Below are positions 53,710 to 60,754 of a stretch of 60,754 nucleotides of DNA, piece by piece. The stretch is from Salisapilia sapeloensis. Taxonomy: Eukaryota; Oomycota; Peronosporomycetes; Peronosporales; Salisapiliaceae. Below the pieces are notes generated by a model. It ran no database searches and was not told the DNA's origin. It was given only the letters and a program-made list of their open reading frames with translations. The number at the start of each line of letters is the position of its first letter. The stretch's first letter is position 1. The stretch covers positions 1 through 60,754 of the forward strand of contig JAADVB010000098.1 of NCBI GenBank assembly GCA_023334545.1. Direction: 5' to 3'. The translations under genes and the position numbers were made by a program.

Positions 53710-54822
53710 GACTGCTCTTGTTGGTCTTCCGGTGGTTGATTTGAATCAAAATTGAAAATGAGCTTTCTATTAGAGCAAGTGTACATCTTTCTAGCGCCAG
53801 GTAGTCGCTGTGACAACATGGAGTATCTTGCAGTGTAAGAAGCGACACTGCTCTAGAAGGCTTTATTTGGAAAGAAATGTATTTATAAAGTTCCATGACT
53901 CGCGTACTTGGAGTTTCAATTATACAAAATCGTACGATCGAGGCGAAAACGCGGAAGCATTAGATTGACTACGAGAAGTTGGAAGCAATTTACTAGAAGA
54001 ATTTCTTTTAGGAGTCCTCGGATATGAAAAGGAGCAAAGTTAGTGCATGAATGGTCACTGCGGTCGGTTACTCCTACATATCAAGAGGCAGATTATGCTG
54101 TTCGAATAAACGTCCGATGAGAACGATAGAGTATATGCCGTCTAGTCATCTAGACAATCTTCTTCATCAGAGAGTATGGTGCTTGACATTTGCGAAGTCA
54201 AATCTTCGTCTTTCGAACGGCTTTTCATCACTGAAGAGGTGTTACCATGCTGACTACCGATCCACTTCCTGTTCGAATCTTGGCACTTCAGCATGTTCTT
54301 GAACACAGTACTCAGTCCACTGATCGGCCTGATATCTTCCATGTCTATCGTTCAGTCGTCGTGTAGATATTCTAGCATCAAAGAATCTGCGCAATGCGTT
54401 ATCATGAACTACGGCCGGATCCTTTAGTACTCGCCCGAGCTGCCTACATTACCATTCGGCCAAGTTCTAGTTCATTTATTCTGTTTACCTCGTCGAGTTT
54501 AATGTAGCTCACGACTCTCAAACCACTTCAAGTAACACTCGACTACGTCTGCCTTCAACTCACACACATCTAAGATCCAAGATTTATAAACAGATCTGAA
54601 TGATCAACTAGAAGACAAGTACGCCCTCCATCACTGAATCCAACCTCTACAACATGTCCATTCCCAAGCCAACGTCATTTTTGTCGTATTATCCAATTTA
54701 TGTACTAGCTGCTTCCTTGGCCTGGCCACTGTAGCTTTCACTCGCCATCCACTTCCATCGTGCATAAGCTGCTTCGGCCCACGTGAGAGTAAAAAGTAAA
54801 AAAAGTGCTCCAGACCAAGTCG
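53710..54822. other. Intergenic region containing a possible small gene
   Basis: Mostly noncoding. It holds the candidate spliced gene at 54254-54520 (listed separately). Near 54690-54780 the minus strand has a short open run (EAAYARWKWMASESYSGQ) just past the KYRT-repeat stop, with no supporting splice sites. Confidence 0.4.
54254..54520 (-). CDS. Possible small spliced gene, 3' part
   Basis: A 186-nt exon (54254-54439, 61 codons and TAG) is open with coding-like codons (RVLKDPAVVHDNALRRFFDA, then RYQADQWTEYCVQEHAEVPR). It is preceded by a 49-nt intron-like segment with GTAAAC donor at 54488 and GGCAG acceptor, joined in frame to ...SYIKLDE. No start codon or earlier exon was identified, and a competing frame at 54142-54342 (MEDIRPISGL) overlaps. 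No family recognised. Confidence 0.3.
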
Positions 54823-57093
54823 TTAGTGGGCTTTACTCAGCCCAGTCGCGATCATTGCGACCGCCGCAGCACAGAATGCTCCACCAATCGAAAGCACCGT
54901 GTTCGACGGGCCCTTGGGTTTTAAATTTGGCGTTTTTTTTTGGGCGTCGTCAACAACGTGCGAAGGGTGCGAATCGTTCTCTTTGTTTACAATCCCATCC
55001 TCTTCGCTCTTGGCTTCCGATCCTAGCCCCTCTGTTACCTCCTCCGTCGCTGCAGCCGCTTTCATTGCATTCGCCGCAGCATTCTGCACACCCTCTGTGT
55101 CTGTCGCCTGCTCTGTCGCTTCGACTAGCTCCTCTGCCGGTTTCTCAGGAGATGCCACGGCTTCCTCTGCCTCAGGAGATGTCTCCGCCTCCTCTATCTC
55201 GGGAGAGACCTCCTCTGCCTCGGGGGATGCTACTGCCTTCTCCGGCTCTACTGGAGCAGCAGTCTCTTCGTCCTTCTCTGTCACGTCCGTGTTCGACGAG
55301 TCACTCGCAGCAGACAAGGCTGCGGCGGCAATGTCCCCATCCTCCACCTTTTCTTCCTTCTTCCGGTACTCCTTGGACGCCAGCTCCCGCTGCTCTTCCA
55401 CGAGCGTATTAAACTTTTCCTTTTCGTCACTCACGTGGATACTGCGTTCCGTTGGGAAAAACGAGTCCGCCGTCCGGTATTTGGGCTGCTGCTCTTCCGT
55501 CGCGAGGTTCTCATGCTTGTTCTTCTCTTCACTCACTTTGATGGAGCGTTCCGTCGGGAAGAACGAGTCGCTCGTCTTGTACTTGAGTTTCTTGTCGTCC
55601 TCTAGATTCTTCGTGAACTGGTCTCGAACATCACTGACCTTGCGACTTTGTGCGCCTTCAAAGAACGTATCAGCCGTACGGTACTTGGGTTTATCCTCCT
55701 CCGCATGCTTCGTGAACTGGTCTCGGACGTCACTCACTTTGCGACTCTGTGTACCCTCGAAGAACGTATCCGCCGTACGGTACTTGGGTTTCTCCTCCTC
55801 CGGTTTTTTCGAGAACTGGTCCCGTACATCGCTGACCCTACGACTCTGCGCCCCTTCAAAGAAGGTGTCGGCTGTGCGGTACTTCGGCTTCTCCTCCTTC
55901 TTCTCTTCAAACTGCTTTGCCATCTCTCGAAGACGGCTGCTTGGCTGTTTCTTCATCGGGTTCGGAGACTTGTCCTTGTCTGCATCCTTATCAGGAGACA
56001 TACGCGCGTTAAACTTTTCACGTTCTGCGCTAACGCTGACCGATCGCTCAGTCGGGAAGAACGAGTCACTCGTGCGGTACTTGAGCTGTTTATCGTCATC
56101 CAAGTTCTTAGTGAATTTGTTCCGGACGTCACTGACGTTGACATTGTCTGCGCCTTGGAAGAACGTGTCGGCCGTACGGTACTTGAGTGGTGCCTCTCCT
56201 TTACCTTCCTCCTGGTCCTTGGTCAGTCGGTTGTACTTTTCACGCTCGGCCGAAACGCTCATGCTCCGCTGCGTCGGGAAAAACTCTCGACTAGTGCGAT
56301 ACTTGAGACCATCGAGATACTCCTGGCTGTTCGTGTCAACAGAAGCTAGTTTCTCGTGCTTGTTCTTTTCTTCACTGACGCGAATGCTCTTTTCTTTCGG
56401 GAAGAAAGAGTCCGTCGTACGGTACTTGGGGCGGTCTTCCGGAGTCGATTGGAAGCGAGCACGCAAGTCACTTGGCTTGCTCGAATCTTCTACAGGGGAC
56501 GGCGGGTTGGACCCATCTTGGTCATTCGCCGGCTCCTTGACGGGTTCCGAAGGTTCCTCTGAGCTTGCTGATGCAGGGGACGTTGCTTCCGCACTCTCCG
56601 GTGCATTCTCAGATTCCTGTACTGATTCCGTCGGCTTGTCGTTGGAAGGGAGAGTGGTACTATCGTCCTGGACGGCATTCGTGCTAGATTCCGAAGCCTC
56701 CTTCGTGTCAATTGGAGCAGAGACTGGTGTCTCCTCGACGGCAGGTGCCTCCTCTACAGAAGACGGCGTGTTTGACCCATCTTGGTCATTCGCCGGTTCC
56801 TTGACCGGCTCTTTGACCGGTTCCGGCAATTCCTCTGTGCTTGCTGGCGCAGGGGACGCGGCGTCCTCACTGTCGTGTGCAAGTTCAGGTTCCTGTACCG
56901 GCTCGGTCGGCTTGTCGTTAAGAGGGAGAGTGGTACTGTCGTCCTGGACGGGCGCCGGGTTCGATTCCAACGGCTCTTTCGTGTCAATCGGAGAGGAGAC
57001 TGGCGTTTCCTCGACCGCAGGCGTCTCGACCTGTACGTCCTTTGTAGAAGTCGCCATGTCCGGAGCGCTTTGTGTCGTTTGAGGTTCCGCCAT
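54823..57093 (-). CDS. Tail-anchored protein with nine KYRT-type repeats
   Basis: 756 residues, intronless. The first ~205 residues are acidic and Pro/Glu/Ser-rich and contain two near-copies of a segment with AVEETPVS(S/A)PIDTKE. Residues about 220-570 hold nine repeats of about 30-45 residues. They come in two alternating classes: one reads KYRTSDSFFPTERS then VS.E..KF/KH, the other KYRTADTFFEGAQSRKVSD then VRDQF. An acidic, Glu/Val/Ala-rich region follows, and the last ~25 residues form a hydrophobic helix (VLSIGGAFCAAAVAMIATGL) with a short basic end, a tail anchor. No signal peptide. The opposite strand is open for 727 codons, which is a codon-pattern shadow. The repeat family was not recognised; a scaffold on an organelle or ER membrane is a guess. 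Confidence 0.8.
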   Translation of the reverse strand: MAEPQTTQSAPDMATSTKDVQVETPAVEETPVSSPIDTKEPLESNPAPVQDDSTTLPLNDKPTEPVQEPELAHDSEDAASPAPASTEELPEPVKEPVKEPANDQDGSNTPSSVEEAPAVEETPVSAPIDTKEASESSTNAVQDDSTTLPSNDKPTESVQESENAPESAEATSPASASSEEPSEPVKEPANDQDGSNPPSPVEDSSKPSDLRARFQSTPEDRPKYRTTDSFFPKEKSIRVSEEKNKHEKLASVDTNSQEYLDGLKYRTSREFFPTQRSMSVSAEREKYNRLTKDQEEGKGEAPLKYRTADTFFQGADNVNVSDVRNKFTKNLDDDKQLKYRTSDSFFPTERSVSVSAEREKFNARMSPDKDADKDKSPNPMKKQPSSRLREMAKQFEEKKEEKPKYRTADTFFEGAQSRRVSDVRDQFSKKPEEEKPKYRTADTFFEGTQSRKVSDVRDQFTKHAEEDKPKYRTADTFFEGAQSRKVSDVRDQFTKNLEDDKKLKYKTSDSFFPTERSIKVSEEKNKHENLATEEQQPKYRTADSFFPTERSIHVSDEKEKFNTLVEEQRELASKEYRKKEEKVEDGDIAAAALSAASDSSNTDVTEKDEETAAPVEPEKAVASPEAEEVSPEIEEAETSPEAEEAVASPEKPAEELVEATEQATDTEGVQNAAANAMKAAAATEEVTEGLGSEAKSEEDGIVNKENDSHPSHVVDDAQKKTPNLKPKGPSNTVLSIGGAFCAAAVAMIATGLSKAH
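55440..56440 (-). repeat. KYRT repeat array (coding tandem repeats)
   Basis: On the DNA the copies are about 100-130 bp, each including a segment reading AAGTACCGTACGGCGGATAC or a variant. Units near 55650, 55750 and 55850 are the most alike, suggesting recent expansion of that subclass. Confidence 0.75.
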
Positions 57094-57431
57094 GCTTGTT
57101 AAAGATTCAGTCGGGAGAAGTGTGCTCTCTTGTGGTTAACGTGGCGTCTTGCGAACTGAGCTCCCCTCTTCCGCCGTGTCAAGACCCGCACATCCTCGGT
57201 CCAGTAAATGAGCACTCTTTGTATAAAAAGAACGAGGTTAAGAGTTGTTTTTATTATGAACCGCTCGATTGCGATGAAGCGATCCTTAGGAGTATTACTC
57301 ATTGGAAATCAGAGCGAATGGTATTGTCGTGTATGACTATGGCGCATTCTTTAAAAAAGAAAAAAGAATGAAGAAGCACAGGAGTAGACAATATCTCCCA
57401 TGGACGGTACATAGAGGAAGATAGAGACGAA

Positions 57432-58917
57432 TTAGTCGCAGTCCGGGACATCGACTTCCAGACTCGATGGGATGTAGTCGTTCACGAAGAGGCTTTCCCA
57501 TCGAAGGACGACGGAAGCTGCGACTTGGGCGAATTCACGCATGAGAATATCAGGAGATTTTTCCTGGATCGCATAACATCCTGCGGCTTGGACCAGACAC
57601 CCGCTCTGGAGTTGTCCAGCACTGGTTACTTGCTCCACGTCTTCGAAAACATGTCTAGCAAGGTCGTCGAATGAGACAAAAGAGAGGAGATTGTTAAGTC
57701 GTCACTGGCTTACCCATTGCACACGCTTTCGCGCGCCATTGTTGACGACCGACTGAACGCGATGGATCGGGCGGCACTGAACCAACGCGAGTTTGTGGCA
57801 TCCGACTCATCCTTGGCGATGAACTGAAGGTTCAAGGCTTCACTCGGTTGCTTTCCCGGCGTATTTGTTACGGTGCGCACGATTTCTGTGAACGCATCCA
57901 CGACACGCACAGTCTAGTTGAAAGCATGAGAAATGTAATCGACAACTTGATCGAACTGGACTCACCTTCTTTTCTTGGACTTCTGGAAATGCATCCATAT
58001 ACTTTTGCTTGTCGATACTGTGCGTTCGCATTGCTAGGTCATAAGCTCGAATGTGCGGGAAAAACTTTTTTGCTTTTGCAAAGTAAAGAGCACCGGACGT
58101 CCACATCTCAAACGTCCATCCGAAAGTCTGACGGGTCACCGCCGGTTGGATAGTGGTAGAGACGATCATATGAAGCCTCATCGTAGCGATGCGAATGATG
58201 TTTCGGATACTGCGCGTGCGTTCGTCATCCCATACCATGACATTCGCCACCTCATCGGCAGTGTACTCATCTGGTATGACGGCTGTCGAACAAGTTGGCC
58301 AAGTGGTCAACGCACTTTGCTCACTACAGTCCGTTGACGCCATCCTATGCGAATCCGACGCATTCGTGGAACTTGGTAAGGTTTCCAATGAGACCTGCGG
58401 GTCTACTTGACTCTGCAGTTGCAGTTGAGCAATTTGCTTTGAGAGATAGATGATGCGACTTTCTCGCGCCTGAAGCTCCTTTTCGTACGACACAACGGCA
58501 TTGTCCAGCAAACCGTCAAAAGCTTGGACCTTGGACTTTAGATTCTCCATCGCCACCTACCCGCAATATGACATAAATCAGTCATTTGGATAGAAGATAG
58601 TAACGTACTTTCCGGCGATGACGGCTGCGACGGGAGGCTACGCGCACTTGTTCCTGTCGGCGGAGCTTCTTTTGTCGGTTCACTTCTTCCAAACTCAAAT
58701 CCTCATTCTTCACCCTCTTTTTGGTGGTACTGGTGGAGGTCTCTTCACTCGGCATGTCTGGAATTGGCGTAGGCACGTTGGCTTGTTGTGTCTTGGCAAT
58801 CGATTGCTTGCAAGCAACTACGTATCTCCCAATGCGAGACAGCCTCGCGTCATCAGGAAAAGAGCGGTTAGATGCGCTCGCTCCGTTCGCGCTTTGCTTT
58901 TTGTAAGATCTCCACAT
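57432..58917 (-). CDS. bZIP transcription factor with Asn-to-Val basic region
   Basis: Four exons: 58609-58917, 57966-58556, 57714-57913 and 57432-57654. The introns are 52, 52 and 59 nt, and 440 residues are read in frame. The basic region RRQEQVRVASRRSRHRRK ends exon 1. Aligned to the bZIP consensus (N-x7-R-x9-L), Arg99 and Leu109 are in place, but the invariant Asn is Val91 (V-x7-R). The zipper is short and weak (LKSKVQAFDGLLDNAV). The C-terminal half (about residues 200-440) resembles the START-like regions found after bZIPs in oomycetes: FGWTFEMWTSGALYFAKAK, then TVRVVDAFTEIVRTV. Oomycetes are known to have bZIPs with non-Asn residues here, likely changing DNA specificity. Intron phases all close in frame. 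Confidence 0.82.
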
Positions 58918-60754
58918 GACTTGGACAGGGCAATAATGAAAATGGCCTGTTGGATTGTGGATGGCCCATGAACCTGGCTTTCATCGCACGGTCTAGATAC
59001 ATGACACCAGATTATCAAGCTGACGGAGCTTCTCGAAAGATAGAAGGCATTACATCTACTACAAGAATACGATACACAATTACAATAAAGATGGATAAGA
59101 ACTCAGATGCACTTTATTTCTACAGCCTATGTTTGAGTGGTTATCGATATTTTCTTTCGTTCTCTGATGGTCCTTGAAACAGAATAAAGGCTTTATACGA
59201 TATAAAGACTACCGTGTGCAAACCGTAAATCTACTTGTCTGGATTGACGTCCACAGGTTACCTATTGCCACGACTTCAAAATCGTTCGAGTACGTGCAGG
59301 TCCTTGATGGTGCCATCATTTCTTATAGACCCGTCTAAAGAATATTCAATGACTTAAAACCAGGGTTGCAGCAGCTGACGATTTGGATAAAACAGTATTT
59401 GCAGTCATTACGCTGTTTGTTATGGAAGCAGTACCATCCAAAGTATACTTTGAATATGAGATTTTACCCTGGACAACTTCATCGATCTGTATGTGTACTA
59501 TTTCGTCTAGAGTCAACCGCAATTATTGACGATTAAAATCGTCTAGAAGTGTTGGGCTCACGTCAAAAATCTCCCAGTCCGTATGATCAGGTCAAGTTCT
59601 AGACTTTGACCGCCTTCATTGAAATAGTAACACACACCACCCCTTTCTACCTTCTTACTTACCTAATAATTTATTCAGACTCGAATTTCCATAGCTGGCC
59701 GCACTCATTTTCATAAGACGGTACGAAATTTTTATGAGCATACGCATCAAGTGGCTCATAAGGAATCATACGGAACACAAGTGCCAAAGACAGGATAACT
59801 GATACGGATACTCGCTAGGTGTACAAGAATGCTCGCTGTTCCTTGCTCTTGTTCCAATCTTGCAACACGTTTCTAAATACTTGTAGTGGGAACTCAGAAC
59901 GCATTTCATTTAATTGCTGCAGTTGCTCTAGACACGTTTTTTTCGTCCTAGATTAAAGTAAACATCAAGACGAAGTTATATCTCTACTGCAATATCCGTA
60001 TAGCAAGACTCGAGGTAAATACGCCCATAAGGTTAGCAGATGTCAATAAAAACCGGAATCAAAATGCAGCCCTAAACTATTCCTGAACTCTTATTCATCA
60101 GGTATCTTTGGGATATGCTTGGGGAAAATCTTTGAATCGGAAGCTAATGATGGACATAAGCGATCCCATGAATGTGACTATGCTGTATAGTCACTGCCTG
60201 GCAATATTCCAAGTTTGTTTAAATCAACACTCGTATCTAAATCGAATCGATTTAGTTTCTGTCGGTATAGTGTGAAAGTGGGAGCATTAAGGCTTAAATG
60301 CCTAAATAGCAGAGTACCTTAATTACTGTTTAAATGGTAGGTATTAATAGTCGTCAGGTATCTGAGTGCTTACCTCTATACATTCTTACCCGAGTTACTA
60401 CTTTGCAAAGCGTTCTATGTCGCAACGCTTTGGGATGCATGAAAACCTAGATGTATAATGAAAAATCCTACTTAAAAATATGTTGATGAAAGTTCACGAA
60501 CAGTAAATTCTCTATAGAACTCCATCGACGTCGTAATGCGTACAGCCTACCTTCATTCGTTCCTCAGCGCATCACCAATCCATTTGCTATATCTTGCAAC
60601 TACGAACGTAGCGAGCGTATATAACACGTCGTTTGCACGCTGATACGACGAACATTCTTTCGCGCAGCCTTGGTAGCTTCCGATTGACCTGATCGTCGAT
60701 ACGACAATTGCCATCGAAACGTCGCGACTCCACAAGATCGAAATCGTTCATGGA
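58918..60754. other. 1.8-kb region with no gene seen at the window end
   Basis: 5' flank of the bZIP gene followed by AT-rich sequence. All frames are closed for most of its length. A 60-codon frame at 60553-60735 (minus) is unsupported and could be the end of a gene lying beyond the window. Confidence 0.5.

Noticed and set aside
54899-57082. 727-codon open frame on the plus strand opposite the KYRT-repeat gene
   Set aside because: It mirrors the repeats of the minus-strand gene, is Ser-dominated with no recognisable domains, and arises from codon bias; the minus-strand protein has an organised repeat and tail anchor.

Overview
The window looks like nuclear DNA of an oomycete (water mould or downy-mildew lineage, Peronosporales/Pythiales-like). 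Genes are compact, and long intronless genes sit beside genes with a few very short introns (about 48-106 nt, GT...AG, in several cases with a TTCTAATCC-like branch site). Family content fits too: a fused isopropylmalate-isomerase-type protein, tandem full-length SWEET transporters, a bacterial-type L-aspartate oxidase, PAN/Apple secreted proteins, a bZIP factor whose basic-region Asn is replaced by Val, and oomycete-style Inr/FPR sequences (TCATTTT..CCAATT) upstream of genes. The genus cannot be fixed from the sequence, and no RXLR effector was recognised.

Layout. 0.6-14.4 kb: an aconitase/isopropylmalate-isomerase-family enzyme, a 1661-residue four-repeat ion channel, a 1987-residue coiled-coil protein and a small spliced membrane protein. 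15.2-17.1 kb: two tandem SWEET sugar transporters. 18.5-23.2 kb: housekeeping block of PCNA, an AAAP amino-acid transporter and the splicing factor Prp17/CDC40. 23.2-26.2 kb: no clean gene, only coding-like fragments. 26.3-28.4 kb: a MYB-related regulator and a secreted stand-alone I9 (subtilisin-propeptide) protein. 28.4-33.9 kb: a GAF/coiled-coil protein with a 21-residue tandem repeat, then L-aspartate oxidase. 35-40.4 kb: a secreted RCC1-like protein (4 exons), a cyclic-nucleotide-binding-like protein, a possible broken gene and a secreted subtilase. 40.7-49.4 kb: P-loop kinase-like protein, TatD DNase, RanBP2-type zinc-finger microprotein, a membrane protein with two dynein-light-chain-like domains, and an ABCF ATPase. 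50-59 kb: membrane-anchored GH5 glycosidase (6 exons), three-PAN secreted protein, possible small spliced gene, tail-anchored KYRT-repeat protein, bZIP factor. 58.9-60.75 kb: no gene seen.

This is mostly a mosaic of unrelated single genes, often in convergent pairs with only 30-65 bp between stop codons, rather than an operon-like system. Two loose themes run through it: secreted or surface proteins for the host/environment interface (I9 protein, subtilase, RCC1-like, PAN, GH5, SWEETs), and proteins of uncommon architecture (two DLC domains plus transmembrane helices, KYRT-repeat tail-anchored protein, degenerate-S4 channel). The spliced gene models were built by hand from splice sites and frame continuity. 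Those for PCNA, AAAP, GH5, bZIP, DLC, GAF, RCC1-like, TatD, P-loop kinase and the 91-aa protein all close in frame.
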